Source: a virus. From it: a stretch of 64,000 bases of DNA. A model generated the notes under the pieces. It searched no databases, was not told the origin of the DNA, and saw nothing but the letters and a program-made list of their open reading frames with translations. The DNA is taken from positions 1-64,000 of IMG/VR virus record IMGVR_UViG_3300048591_000348; one strand, given 5' to 3'. Positions 1 through 9,111 of the stretch are shown here, piece by piece; positions within the stretch are counted from its first letter, which is position 1, and every line of letters begins with the position of its first letter. The position numbers and the translations under genes were made by a program.

Positions 1-1815
1 GGCGGGACTCGGCTGCGGGGGGTGAGCCGCTGCCGATGACGGGGGCGGTGGATTGGTGTTGCCTGATGACGGGGGCGGGGCGCCATCGGCCGTGTCCCGG
101 CCGTGGTGACCACCCAATGGCCCCATAAGACCGCCGAACAGGGCGCCAGCGGCGCCCGCTTCGATCATCTTTGTACCAAGGTTTGGATCGAGCGGCTTGC
201 CGGTGCCATAGGACGCGGCGACGTCGCCGATCGCCTCTTGGATTGCCTCGGTGATGCCTTCGGTCGCCATGCCGGTTGCGACGCCCTTGGCGCCGGTCTT
301 CAGCATCGATTCTTTGACCGGCTTACTCAGTGCACGCTTGGCGACCTCTTCTGCGGTTTCTTTCCCGAACCGTCTTACGAGCGCCGATCCAACCTTACCG
401 GGGAGGATGGAATCGAGGGCAGCGATCGCCGCTCCGCCGACGAACGCCGACGATGGCGCGACGGCGTTCGGGTCTTTCTCTTTGATGTTGGATTGCGTCT
501 CGCCAGTCGACATGACGAACCCCGGCGCGAACGCACCGATGATGCCGCCAATTGGTCCGCCGACAAGTGTTCCAAGCGCGGCGCCGCCAAGCATAGGCGC
601 CATGATCGGAATCTGGCTTCCGATCATTTCCTTCGCCCACTGCGTGAAGTCGCCGACGCTGCCGATCTTCGTAAACTCGGCCGCATTGCCGTAAGCCTTG
701 GCTTCCTCGTCGTTGCGTTCCCGCCCGGCCTTGCCGAAGTCCGTAAGAGCCTTGCTGCCGGTAGCCTCGCCAGCGGCTTCTACGCCAGCGTAAAGCATGC
801 CCTGCATCTGATCGACGCCACGCCCGAAGGCATCGGAGAATGTGACCGGCTTCGGCTCGCCCTTCTGAGTCGGCTGGTCACCATCGATCGTGAACCCCGG
901 CGGGGGAGGCGGCGTGGCTTCCCGCGCAACGGGAGATGCCTGCATGGGGGTGGGTCCATCGAGCGTGAACCCCGGCGGGAGAGGCGGCAGGCTTTCCCCG
1001 GAAACGGGATCTGTCTGCACGAGGATGTCGTTATCGAGCGTGAACCCCGGCGGGAGAAGCGGCAGTGCGTCCGGCTTTGGCCCGCCCAAGGCCATTCTCG
1101 TGTCGCCGCCTCCGAACCTGGCGACCTTATTCTCCCACATCTTCACAAAGTCGCGGCTCGATATGTTGTTCACATCGCCGAATGTACGCCGCATGTCGGT
1201 CGGGACGTTGCCCCATATCGCCTTCTTGGCCCAGTTTGCGCCCTTCTGCCGTCCCTCTGCCGTCGAGAACATATTCTGCCAGGCCGGCGCGTCCGGGTTG
1301 CGCCAGTGCGCATCGGCGCCGCCAACGCCCTGCTGGTGGATCAGATAAAGCTCCGCCGCCGACGGCTCCCGCCCATACCTGCGCGCGAAATCAGCGCTCT
1401 CGGCCTTCAGTTTCAGAGCTGCGGCGCCGGCGTTGGCTGTGGGGTCATAGATGTCGCCCTGCCCGCCATGGCGCGCAAACTCACCATCCGAAAGCTGGAA
1501 CAGCCCCTTGTAGCTACCCGTCCTGGTGCGCGGGTTGCCACTGGATTCGATCGCGGCGAACGTCGACAGGATGTTCCGGTCGAGACCATATTTCGATGCG
1601 GCTTCATCGAGAACGTCGTCGATCTCGGGAGCGAACCGGCGACCACGCGGCGCCGTCACGGATGGGGTGGGCTGGATCTTGTCGGATCTTAGCCCCGACA
1701 AGTCCGGCACAACCGGAATCTGAGCGATGGCGGGCACGCCGAGGTCCGGCTCGTCCAGGGAATAGCCGGGCGGCAACGGCGGCAAGGTGCCGTCGAAGAG
1801 GTCATCGGTTGCCAT
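1..1815 (-). CDS. Giant virion protein, N-terminal lytic transglycosylase part (3' end outside window)
   Basis: The frame is open from the ATG at 1815 to the window edge, so at least 605 residues are seen and the C-terminus is missing. Residues about 65-150 resemble a soluble lytic transglycosylase: FAAIESSGNP carries the catalytic-type Glu and is followed by GLFQLSDGEF. This fits local digestion of peptidoglycan during DNA ejection. Downstream come several copies of a LPPGFTLD motif, then a Gly/Ala-rich segment (about 370-450) that could cross or associate with membrane. Very long ejection proteins of this kind are typical of podoviruses. It is the last gene visible in the late operon; on a circular genome the lysis genes at 64-61 kb would follow. 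The family assignment is good; the total length is unknown. Confidence 0.8.
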   Translation of the reverse strand, partial: MATDDLFDGTLPPLPPGYSLDEPDLGVPAIAQIPVVPDLSGLRSDKIQPTPSVTAPRGRRFAPEIDDVLDEAASKYGLDRNILSTFAAIESSGNPRTRTGSYKGLFQLSDGEFARHGGQGDIYDPTANAGAAALKLKAESADFARRYGREPSAAELYLIHQQGVGGADAHWRNPDAPAWQNMFSTAEGRQKGANWAKKAIWGNVPTDMRRTFGDVNNISSRDFVKMWENKVARFGGGDTRMALGGPKPDALPLLPPGFTLDNDILVQTDPVSGESLPPLPPGFTLDGPTPMQASPVAREATPPPPPGFTIDGDQPTQKGEPKPVTFSDAFGRGVDQMQGMLYAGVEAAGEATGSKALTDFGKAGRERNDEEAKAYGNAAEFTKIGSVGDFTQWAKEMIGSQIPIMAPMLGGAALGTLVGGPIGGIIGAFAPGFVMSTGETQSNIKEKDPNAVAPSSAFVGGAAIAALDSILPGKVGSALVRRFGKETAEEVAKRALSKPVKESMLKTGAKGVATGMATEGITEAIQEAIGDVAASYGTGKPLDPNLGTKMIEAGAAGALFGGLMGPLGGHHGRDTADGAPPPSSGNTNPPPPSSAAAHPPQPSPA

Positions 1816-1869
1816 TAGATTCTCGTGATCGAGTTGAAGACGGAGAAGGAAGGGGTGGCGCCGAAAATC

Positions 1870-3006
1870 TTATTGAAACGGCTCCCACCGACCGTTCTGG
1901 AAGATCATCTTTTGGCCGTTAGGGCCGGTTGCCGTTGGCGGCTTGGCGCTCGGAGCGGCTGGCGTCTGCCCCTGGCCGCTATAGTAGCGTTCAAGCTGCT
2001 TTACCTTTTTCTCGACCGCAGCTTCTATCTCGGCCGGCCCCATCATGCCGTTTTTGTTCAGTTTGTCGATGTGCTGGGTAACTTGGTCTTGGAGCTTGAT
2101 CTTGTTCTCGAGCGACAGGTGGCCGGCGCGGGATTGCATGATCTTGTCGATCGCCGCCCGGTTGTTAACCGCGGTCTCGCTCTCCTTGCGGGTCTGGTCG
2201 CGCGTTTTAAGCCCAAGCTCCTTCTCGGATCGAGCGTCCTTGCGAACCTCGATTCCCTGATCAAACTTGAGCTTCTGGCTCGCGAGATCGGCGGCAGCCT
2301 TCTCCTTATCGCGCTTGCGCACATCATCGACCGCACCGGTCCAACCAGCGCCGAATGCTCCGACGCCCTGGCCTCGAGGGTTGTTGACGTTCATCGCGGC
2401 CCCTCGCATGGCCCCGTGCAGGATGTCGGCGATGGCGTTGGCTGTCGGATCACTCTTCATCCCGGACAACAGTTCCATAAGGCCGGGTTGCTGGGCGGGC
2501 TGCATAGAGCCCCGGTATTCTGGCGCCGGTCGCATTGGTGGAATCACGCGAAGGTCGGACGGGGACGCGGAGGTTGGTTGCTGCGATCCCCCCTCGAACA
2601 TTGCCCTTGCCTTTGCCTGATCAGAAACAGGATCGGGCATTGATCCGATTGTCGTCCCCGGAATGCTTGATGGCTTTGCGGGCTGCACGCCGGTCTGGGA
2701 TGAAGGGCCGGATGATGCGGGTGCGGTTATCGGACCAATCGGATCGAGCGTAGATGGATCCTGCCGCGCTCTCGCAAAGGCTTCGCGGAGCATGTTGGTA
2801 AGGGGATTATCCATCGCCTTGCCAATCGGATCGAACCCACCACCAGCTTCTCCTTCCGGAACCAATTGCTTCCTTAGCACCTCTCGATTCTTCAATGCCT
2901 GAGCGACGCTTCCTTGTGAGGTCTTCGGCGGCTCTGGATTGGCGAATGCAATCTCCGGATCAGACGCAGGATTGAGGGTGCTAAGCACTATCTGCCACGG
3001 GTTCAT
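1870..3006 (-). CDS. Putative internal virion protein
   Basis: 378 residues, hydrophilic and largely low-complexity. Pro/Ser/Gly-rich stretches fill the first half, and a charged, probably coiled-coil segment (about 225-330, many Lys/Glu/Asp) fills the second. There is no signal peptide and no recognisable enzyme motif. It lies between the giant transglycosylase protein and another virion-like protein. That position suits an ejection or internal core protein of a podovirus, but this is inference from position and composition. Confidence 0.6.
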   Translation of the reverse strand: MNPWQIVLSTLNPASDPEIAFANPEPPKTSQGSVAQALKNREVLRKQLVPEGEAGGGFDPIGKAMDNPLTNMLREAFARARQDPSTLDPIGPITAPASSGPSSQTGVQPAKPSSIPGTTIGSMPDPVSDQAKARAMFEGGSQQPTSASPSDLRVIPPMRPAPEYRGSMQPAQQPGLMELLSGMKSDPTANAIADILHGAMRGAAMNVNNPRGQGVGAFGAGWTGAVDDVRKRDKEKAAADLASQKLKFDQGIEVRKDARSEKELGLKTRDQTRKESETAVNNRAAIDKIMQSRAGHLSLENKIKLQDQVTQHIDKLNKNGMMGPAEIEAAVEKKVKQLERYYSGQGQTPAAPSAKPPTATGPNGQKMIFQNGRWEPFQ

Positions 3007-3018
3007 GCATCAATCTCC

Positions 3019-3912
3019 TCAGATCTTGGTCGCGGCCGTACCGAGGGCAGATCCGAGGATGCTAAGCCACGGGCTGGTTCCGCCTTCTTGGGTGTTGGAT
3101 GTCGTCTTGTCCGTCGGCGTGCCCTGCAGCAAGCTCATCAGCCACGAGGTGCTGTTCTTGTCCCAGTCTCGGCCTTCAAGGAACGTGTTGTAGTCGAAGG
3201 TCTTTGCCGCGGTGTTTTGGGTGTCCTGATATTGGCCCGCGCTCAACAGCCGCTGGAGCCAGTCCTTCTGCTGGTTGTCGAGAGCCTGCGCCCCCGTCAT
3301 CTGACGGCCAAGAGCGCCCTCGGCAAGCTGCGCATTCGTCGTGCCGGCGCTAAGCGCGCGTGCCAGATCGGATTGCCGGCTCGCGACCGCATCCCGGAAT
3401 GCCTGCGACATATATTGTGCGGAGGTGTCGCCGATGGCGGTCGCTTCATTCCGGTTGATGCCATTCTCGACGATGCCGTGGCGCGCATCGCCGAATGAAC
3501 CGGACGCTGTGGCGCTGGACTTGGCCCGGTTTCGTGCCGCGTCGGCCGCCTCGCTGATCTTCCGAAGCGCCGGCGTCAAGGCGGCATCGGTGTACTTGTT
3601 CATATGCTTGTCGATGCCTTCGCCGTCGAAGATCCCCTCGGTCGAGACCGACTGGGCCGGCGCGGACATATAGCCTGTAATAGCGTCGGTCGATCCGCCC
3701 CCGCCGCCCGTGATCCAGTCGCGAAGCCCTTGGAACGCGGATCGAGAATCCTCCGACGTGCCGCCGTAAGGATTGGCGCCGGTATAGGCCGTGTACCCCT
3801 GAGACGCGATGTCGGACGCTTTCTCTGCCGTGCCCTTGGCAAGGTCCGTCAGCCAGGAAGGTAGTGACGTCGTGCTCTTCGTAGTGACCGGCTTGGCGCT
3901 GAACATGCTCAT
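3019..3912 (-). CDS. Putative internal virion/tail protein
   Basis: 297 residues, rich in Ala, Ser, Thr and Gly. The N-terminus MFSAKPVTTKSTTSLPSW leads into a Gly-rich linker (GGGGG near residue 76) and an Ala-rich helical middle. No catalytic motif is visible. The start overlaps the stop of the GNAT gene by four bases (ATGA), which shows translational coupling in the late operon. Proteins of this type sit next to GNAT genes in podovirus tail regions, so a virion role is likely but unproven. Confidence 0.6.
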   Translation of the reverse strand: MSMFSAKPVTTKSTTSLPSWLTDLAKGTAEKASDIASQGYTAYTGANPYGGTSEDSRSAFQGLRDWITGGGGGSTDAITGYMSAPAQSVSTEGIFDGEGIDKHMNKYTDAALTPALRKISEAADAARNRAKSSATASGSFGDARHGIVENGINRNEATAIGDTSAQYMSQAFRDAVASRQSDLARALSAGTTNAQLAEGALGRQMTGAQALDNQQKDWLQRLLSAGQYQDTQNTAAKTFDYNTFLEGRDWDKNSTSWLMSLLQGTPTDKTTSNTQEGGTSPWLSILGSALGTAATKI

Positions 3913-4388
3913 GATGTTTTGTTCCCGCTTAGAGACAGGGTGTACCCGATCGGCACGAACCCTGCTGTTTGCATGACGAGCGTCGTCGCCGTGCTCTTGG
4001 GGCGACGATCTGGATTGGTCATGGATACGAACAGTAACTTGTTGCGGGCTTGCGCCTCGGACTTGGCGGCCTTCAGGAGGGCAACGCCGACGTCCTTGGC
4101 CCGGTGGGCCGGATCGACCCAGAACCAGGCATCATTCAGGAACGTGGCGTCGGCGTACCAGAACGCAAGCTCGGTCAGTGCCAGCGTGCCGACAGGCTTT
4201 CCGCCGATGCGCGCAACCCAGCACATGTCCTCGCACATGGTGCTGAATGCCGCGTCGGCCGCCTTCTCGGGATTGAACGGCGCATACCCACCCGACGCAT
4301 GCAGTGCAATCAGCATGTCGAGGATTTCGCCGAATGCAGCCTCGTCGTTTTTTGCCCGTGAAACTGTTAGTCGCGCCCGCCTGCTCAT
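3909..4388 (-). CDS. GNAT-family N-acetyltransferase
   Basis: 159 residues with the GNAT layout: a beta strand GKPVGTLALTEL, then NDAWFWVDPAHRAKDVGVALL with the acetyl-CoA binding R-x-x-G/A-like loop (AHRAKDVGVALL), and a C-terminal segment ending GFVPIGYTLSLS. GNAT genes embedded in podovirus structural operons are common; their substrate is usually unknown. It is coupled to the next gene by a four-base overlap. The fold call is firm; the acetylated target cannot be read from the sequence. Confidence 0.8.
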   Translation of the reverse strand: MSRRARLTVSRAKNDEAAFGEILDMLIALHASGGYAPFNPEKAADAAFSTMCEDMCWVARIGGKPVGTLALTELAFWYADATFLNDAWFWVDPAHRAKDVGVALLKAAKSEAQARNKLLFVSMTNPDRRPKSTATTLVMQTAGFVPIGYTLSLSGNKTS

Positions 4389-4426
4389 GCCCCCACCCCT
4401 TGCCTATCCCCGCCCCGGTCAGATCC

Positions 4427-4918
4427 TCACCTCAATACGGTGAGGACAACGGCGCAGCGCGTGATCGTCGACGCAGAGTCGACTGAGAATCGCAGCGTGT
4501 CGCCTTCCGCAATCGCCGTGGTCCAGCCGGTGAGTGCGGAACTGTTGGATCTGTCGTCGCTTGATATCGTCGGCTTGTCTCCGGCGCAGATCGAGGATGC
4601 GGGCGGATAGTCCGCATAGGCCGCCTTCTTGATGTCGACGACAATGCTGCCGGTCTGGTCCGCGAGGAGCGTCACGGCGACAATCGTGCAGGCAAACGGC
4701 ACGAGAACGTCACCCTTGTCTCCCGTGCCGATCGCCGACCCGCCGCCGTCGATCGTCCAGGCGATCGTGCTCTTGCGCAAGCCGCCGTATCGCCGTTCGA
4801 TATCGGCGGGAGTATCGATATGGCTCGCGGTGCACAATTCGGTCACTCGCTTGATCAGCCATTCAAGCCGGCCGGGCGCGTCGAAAGGAGCGGCAGGGTT
4901 GGAAGCAACTGGCCTCAA
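4427..4918 (-). CDS. Hypothetical virion-associated protein
   Basis: 163 residues. The N-terminal part is charged and helical (RLEWLIKRVTELC); the rest is beta-rich with repeated Ile/Val strands (VPFACTIVAVTLLADQ, GSIVVDIKK). This fits a fibre- or decoration-like domain. Its start overlaps the stop of the 591-residue tail protein by four bases. No family was recognised with certainty. Confidence 0.55.
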   Translation of the reverse strand: MRPVASNPAAPFDAPGRLEWLIKRVTELCTASHIDTPADIERRYGGLRKSTIAWTIDGGGSAIGTGDKGDVLVPFACTIVAVTLLADQTGSIVVDIKKAAYADYPPASSICAGDKPTISSDDRSNSSALTGWTTAIAEGDTLRFSVDSASTITRCAVVLTVLR

Positions 4919-6690
4919 CGTCGTGCTCCGTTTCTGCCGATCTCGAGATTGACGATGCCCAGACGATAGTCGCCCCCGCGCACGTTCGAACGAACCGTCA
5001 TCCCGAAGTGGCGCCCCTCCACCCGGCAGTCGCCGATTTCGTCGGTCGGCGCCATGGTAACGATCTGCTCATCACGGATCGAGGGAGAGTTGGGGCGCTC
5101 TTTTGTGTAAATCTCGTAGGTAAGATCGCCGACCTGTCGCTGGCAATCCGGGACCAAGCCCATCACGTCCACGTTCGACTCGCTGCGCTCGATGGCGTAC
5201 AGGCCGAAGGTGATGTAGCTTTCCATGGCTTCGCCGTCGGCATCCACGCCGGTGCCATGTGAATAGACCACGCCGGCGTCATCCACGAGCAACATGGAAC
5301 TTTCCGCCGAGCGATACGGCGTTCCGCCCGTGCGCTCGAGCGTACCTACGGTCCAGCTATAGACGCCATCGAGCGTCACGTCGACGTAGCTGTCTGGCTC
5401 CGTGTGGCCAGTCGAGCAATAATGCCAGCGCACCTGGCCCTGGTTCTGGTCGTAAATGCAGAACGCCTTGGTAACTTGCGCCTTGTCCATGCGGCTCGTG
5501 ACGTAGTCCAGGACGTCGTCCGCGTTCGGGATGCTCTGGACGCCGGCCGCGTACATATGGAAGCCATCTCCCGACCACCAGAAGGCGACGCCGGAAACCC
5601 TTGCAAAGGCCAGCGGACCGATCAGCCCGCAGTGAGTGCCGACAAGCCGGGAATCGTAGATGAAGTCTGAGCCGGTGAACTGGAACAGGTAGACGCTGGT
5701 GTCGGACCAGACGAGATTGATCCCGTCCGACAGGGGCGTGCCGTTGACGAGTCTGGATCCAGACTGAAGCGTCCGTATGTTGGCAGTATTCGATGTGGAT
5801 GGCGTCCAGTCGGTCGGGTCGTCCTGATCCGGCCAGCGCACCGTCATCGGCGTCGTGCCGTCCGCCCCCGCCCCGAGAGCAAAAACAAACCGCTCGCCCG
5901 TGACGAACATCGCCCGGCAGTAGGCCGGGGCGCCGCTCAGAGTCTCGGCCCGATCGTCGGTCGCCTCTTCCCAGAAATAGATCGTCTTCCCGTATGGAGA
6001 CGCCATGAGATCGTTGCCGTACTCGACCACGGACCAGAATCTAATCTCGGTCGGAATGCCGTCGGCTCGCGGCGTGCTCCATGTGCTGGCGCCCCACTTG
6101 CCTGCTCCCCAACCAAGGCCGACGACTCCGCCTGTCGTTCCGACATTGATCTGGTACGCGGCCTCGACCACGGCCCCGCCGCCCGTGGCATCGGACGTTG
6201 CGGCGGTGGAGTGCTCGATGATGTAATGATCTGGATCGACCACGCTGACGATCTGGTATTCCCCATCGATGGTGATGCCGCCGACGGCTGTCGCATCATC
6301 GAAGGTGACATAGTCGCCGTTGTCCGCACCATGGGTCGTGTGCGTCACGATTACGGCATGTGATCCGTTTTCAGTCTCGAACGGGTCTGCGCCGAGCGTG
6401 ACCGTTGTCCGTATCGGAGTGATGTCAGTTAGCGCGTCGTCGCCGGCCAAGGCATAGAGCTTGAGATGTGTGCCGAATGCGGCATTGGTGTTGCCGTACT
6501 TGTTCGACCACGACACGGCGCCTCGACAGATGCCGAGTAGAGCTTCTGGCACAAAGCGCACCCATCCCGACCATTTCTCGGGCTTGCCCTTGTAAAACCG
6601 GACCTTGTCGCCGTCCGTAAAGCGCCCCTTCGCGGCATTCGGGCTGTCGGTGCGGACGATGCCTGGCGGGATTTCGAGCGGGATCAGCAT
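4915..6690 (-). CDS. Tail hub / DNA stabilisation-like protein
   Basis: 591 residues. The N-terminus MLIPLEIPPGIVRTDSP followed by GRFTDGDKVRFYKGKPEK is typical of a podovirus protein group at the neck/tail, similar in outline to P22 gp10-like packaged-DNA stabilisation proteins. The remainder is beta-rich with many aromatic and Gly residues, as in a propeller or tail-nozzle protein. It starts three bases after the collar-fibre gene stop. Role in sealing or extending the tail is inferred from position and N-terminal resemblance. Confidence 0.65.
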   Translation of the reverse strand: MLIPLEIPPGIVRTDSPNAAKGRFTDGDKVRFYKGKPEKWSGWVRFVPEALLGICRGAVSWSNKYGNTNAAFGTHLKLYALAGDDALTDITPIRTTVTLGADPFETENGSHAVIVTHTTHGADNGDYVTFDDATAVGGITIDGEYQIVSVVDPDHYIIEHSTAATSDATGGGAVVEAAYQINVGTTGGVVGLGWGAGKWGASTWSTPRADGIPTEIRFWSVVEYGNDLMASPYGKTIYFWEEATDDRAETLSGAPAYCRAMFVTGERFVFALGAGADGTTPMTVRWPDQDDPTDWTPSTSNTANIRTLQSGSRLVNGTPLSDGINLVWSDTSVYLFQFTGSDFIYDSRLVGTHCGLIGPLAFARVSGVAFWWSGDGFHMYAAGVQSIPNADDVLDYVTSRMDKAQVTKAFCIYDQNQGQVRWHYCSTGHTEPDSYVDVTLDGVYSWTVGTLERTGGTPYRSAESSMLLVDDAGVVYSHGTGVDADGEAMESYITFGLYAIERSESNVDVMGLVPDCQRQVGDLTYEIYTKERPNSPSIRDEQIVTMAPTDEIGDCRVEGRHFGMTVRSNVRGGDYRLGIVNLEIGRNGARR

Positions 6691-6692
6691 GC

Positions 6693-7958
6693 CTATGCGC
6701 CCGCAAAGATGATGTAATTCAGGATGATCGTCGGCTGGACGTTGTTGTGAGAATTGCCCGATCCGGTGTTGCCCGTCGAGCCGGAAACCGAGTGGCTATG
6801 ATCTCCAGCATATCCCGTGGAGTACGATGACCCGCTCCCAGCGACGACATTGCCGACGGTGCCACCGGAATAGATCTGTCCAGTCGTATAATAGTAAGCA
6901 TGAGTGTGACCGCCACCATAGGAGATCGTCAGCGAACTACCTGTGTGCGAGTGGGATGGAAGCTCCGCCGTTGCGAGCTGATGCGTTTCGGCGCCACCAA
7001 CGGCGCCGAGTGTATCGCCATCGAGCCCACCGCTTTGCCCCGTGAGTCGGTTGGCGCTCGTCCCGCCCATGTCGTCCTGTCCGGCGACGACACGTCCGCG
7101 CATGTCCGGCAGGGTGAACGTCGTGGAGCCGTTGCCGATGCCGTAGGTTACCCCGATGGTATCGAAGAGCACTTCATAGGTCGACCGTGAGATGTCCTGG
7201 CCGTAGCAGAGCAGCCACCCCGACGGCGCGCTTGCCCCGGCGAACGGCACCACGGTCCCGATGGGCAGCGCGGGCGGCGGCGCACTCCCACGCTGGTAGA
7301 GGTAGACCATGGCATTGCCGCTTGAATCGGACGCGACGACGAACGTATCACCAGACTTCGCGGCGATGTTCTTGCCGCCGGGCAGAGCGAGCGTGGTGCC
7401 ATTGTGGACGATCTTGAAGTCGCCAGCTGCCCGGACATACCTGCGCCGGTTGACGCCCGTGCCGAAGCTCGTGATGGTTGTCGTTCCCGAGATCGCCACG
7501 AACTCTGATGCCGCCCCGAGGATATCGGTCGTGGCGGCGCTCGCGATGGTAATTTCGGCTGTCTCTGCCGGCGGAGGGTTTCCATACGTGATGTCAGTGC
7601 CATCGCAAAAGATCAGGCACGTGCTGCCCTGGGTGATGGCGACTCCGGGCTGGCCGGACACTTTTGCTGTAACGGAATAGTCGCCCGTGGTGGCGTTCTC
7701 GATGATCCACGAGCCACCCCGGCCCGAGAACGTGATGGTCGCATGGGAGGACAATGTCCCGGTAACCGAGATCGCGTTGACGATCTCTTGGCTGCCGGAG
7801 AGCGACGTGTTGCCGCCCGTTGTCGAGATGGACGTGACGCTGCCGAATTTGCTGTCGATTGTGGTCAGGTTGACGTTCTCGATCACGCCCCACGTATTGT
7901 TGTTCCCGCCCGGCGTCTGAATTGTGAGTTTCAGATGCGAGGATTGCGTGTCTGCCAT
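6693..7958 (-). CDS. Tail fibre with phage tail-collar domain
   Basis: 421 residues. After a beta-rich stalk, residues about 225-300 form a classic phage tail-collar domain: PIGTVVPFAG, SGWLLCYGQ and FTLPDMRGRVVAGQDD. This is followed by a His/Gly/Ser-rich segment (ELPSHSHTGSS, DHSHSVSG) and the usual end VQPTIILNYIIFAGA. Such proteins form short receptor-binding tail fibres. A terminator lies just upstream (7973-7994), so this gene may begin a transcription sub-unit or depend on antitermination. Confidence 0.88.
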   Translation of the reverse strand: MADTQSSHLKLTIQTPGGNNNTWGVIENVNLTTIDSKFGSVTSISTTGGNTSLSGSQEIVNAISVTGTLSSHATITFSGRGGSWIIENATTGDYSVTAKVSGQPGVAITQGSTCLIFCDGTDITYGNPPPAETAEITIASAATTDILGAASEFVAISGTTTITSFGTGVNRRRYVRAAGDFKIVHNGTTLALPGGKNIAAKSGDTFVVASDSSGNAMVYLYQRGSAPPPALPIGTVVPFAGASAPSGWLLCYGQDISRSTYEVLFDTIGVTYGIGNGSTTFTLPDMRGRVVAGQDDMGGTSANRLTGQSGGLDGDTLGAVGGAETHQLATAELPSHSHTGSSLTISYGGGHTHAYYYTTGQIYSGGTVGNVVAGSGSSYSTGYAGDHSHSVSGSTGNTGSGNSHNNVQPTIILNYIIFAGA

Positions 7959-7972
7959 CTTGGGCTCTCAAC

Positions 7973-7994
7973 AAAAAAGCCGCCCGGAGGCGGC
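7973..7994 (-). terminator. Rho-independent terminator
   Basis: On the minus strand a GC stem (GCCGCC pairing with GGGCGGC, short TCC loop) is followed directly by TTTTTT. It sits between the 201-residue head-tail gene and the collar-fibre gene, inside the late operon. Confidence 0.8.
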
Positions 7995-8018
7995 TCGTTG
8001 TGTGGGATGCACGTCCGG

Positions 8019-8624
8019 TTAGACGTACTGATTTGTGCGCCACATCTCATTCGTGGCGTTCGCGGTTTCGATCGATCGCATCATCAAGGCGAGATAAGAC
8101 GGCGCCGCATCCGACTTCGCATGCTCGAACCCCTTGGCCATGCAGGCGTAGCGAAGCAATGATGGGTATCGGCTCGTCAGCCAATTGGTTGTGTTGGCGC
8201 CGGATAGTGGCTCCGGCTGGCGGTAGAACATCAGCGTGCCGGAGTATGCTGCACTCGGCAGGACGTCGACGTAGGCGGTCTCGCCGATGATTGCCCAGCG
8301 CGATGGCGTCCCGGTTGGTAGCGTTCCGCTGCTGTCGCGGAACTCGCCGAGCAAGCCTTCGTGGACGAAAGGCAGATCGCTTCCCCATTGATCGGGACGA
8401 AAGCCGATTGGATCAAGGAATCGCGTCGGTAGGCTTGTCGTCTGCGATCCCGCTGCGAAGGTAAGAACTTCGCGCGCGGTCATTTCTCGGACGCGGAGAT
8501 ATTGATAGATGTCGGCTTGGGCTTCGGCCAGGATCTCAGCGACGGGCAGGTCGCCTCGGTTGATCCAGTTGCTGATCGAGCCTAGTATAGATTTGCTTCC
8601 GACGAGCGTCGTATAGTCTGCCAC
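8019..8624 (-). CDS. Putative head-tail adaptor protein
   Basis: 201 residues, mostly helical, starting MADYTTLVGSKSILGSISNW, with an alpha-helical core around IYQYLRVREMTAREVL and a C-terminal helix ending near NEMWRTNQYV. Size, position between minor head proteins and tail genes, and the FYRQPEPLSGANTTNWL segment followed by YPSLLRYACMAKGFEHA are typical of podovirus neck adaptors. It is followed by a terminator and preceded by a TTGACA-containing intergenic region. Confidence 0.6.
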   Translation of the reverse strand: MADYTTLVGSKSILGSISNWINRGDLPVAEILAEAQADIYQYLRVREMTAREVLTFAAGSQTTSLPTRFLDPIGFRPDQWGSDLPFVHEGLLGEFRDSSGTLPTGTPSRWAIIGETAYVDVLPSAAYSGTLMFYRQPEPLSGANTTNWLTSRYPSLLRYACMAKGFEHAKSDAAPSYLALMMRSIETANATNEMWRTNQYV

Positions 8625-8644
8625 TGGCTTCCGCCTTTAGTTTA

Positions 8645-8712
8645 GTGATCAAAGCAGTCGCGTCGCGTGTCAAGCGCTAGCTTGATTTGTTGGCGCGACA
8701 ATTTGTCTCGCG
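8645..8712 (-). promoter_or_regulatory. Candidate late-operon internal promoter and hairpins
   Basis: The 90-base gap before the adaptor gene holds, on the minus strand, a perfect -35 (TTGACA, plus positions 8668-8673) with a weak -10 (GATCAC) 17 bases downstream. It also holds a CAAGC-GCTA-GCTTG hairpin (8671-8684) and a larger GC-rich hairpin at 8690-8712. The -10 is poor, so this is only a candidate. Confidence 0.35.
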
Positions 8713-8714
8713 CC

Positions 8715-9110
8715 CTAGTCCTGCTCGATCTTCGACGGGAAGACCGGAACAGGCACTGGTTCCGTACGAATGCCAACCGACACCTCGAGACGCTTCAGAG
8801 CGTCCTTCAGATCGGCCATGAACTGATCTCGCGCGAGACGAGAACGAAATTCCGGGCCGCGGTGCTCGGCCTTCTCCTCCGACGTGCGGGCCAGGCGCAG
8901 CAACTGCTCCGCCAGCCTGCGGGCATCGTCCGGCGCCGCGAACTCGAGCGTGATCGTTGCCGACCCGAGCGATGCGATGATGGATGGATTGTCCTGCCGC
9001 CCGTAGTCGCCGATCATTGCGGCGACTTCGAACTCGCCGGAAAGGCCGACGCCAGTCTCGAAAGCCTCGAGATCGTCGGATTGGAGTGTGATGCGTCCGT
9101 TCGCGAGCAT
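8715..9110 (-). CDS. Hypothetical late protein
   Basis: 131 residues from the ATG at 9110 (MLANGRITLQSDDLEAF). An N-terminal beta-rich half is followed by a charged helical C-terminal half (DDARRLAEQLLRLAR, DQFMADLKDALKRLEV). No motif was recognised. It sits one base after the stop of the neighbouring late gene, so it belongs to the same operon; probably a head or neck component. Confidence 0.55.
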   Translation of the reverse strand: MLANGRITLQSDDLEAFETGVGLSGEFEVAAMIGDYGRQDNPSIIASLGSATITLEFAAPDDARRLAEQLLRLARTSEEKAEHRGPEFRSRLARDQFMADLKDALKRLEVSVGIRTEPVPVPVFPSKIEQD

Positions 9111-9111
9111 A

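Noticed and set aside
103-1692. Long plus-strand open frame opposite the giant virion protein
   Set aside because: The minus-strand frame encodes a transglycosylase domain and is open throughout. The plus-strand frame is Arg-rich, without motifs, and is explained by GC-rich antisense coding.
6693-7958. Diversity-generating retroelement acting on tail genes
   Set aside because: No reverse transcriptase and no template/variable repeat pair were seen anywhere in the window.
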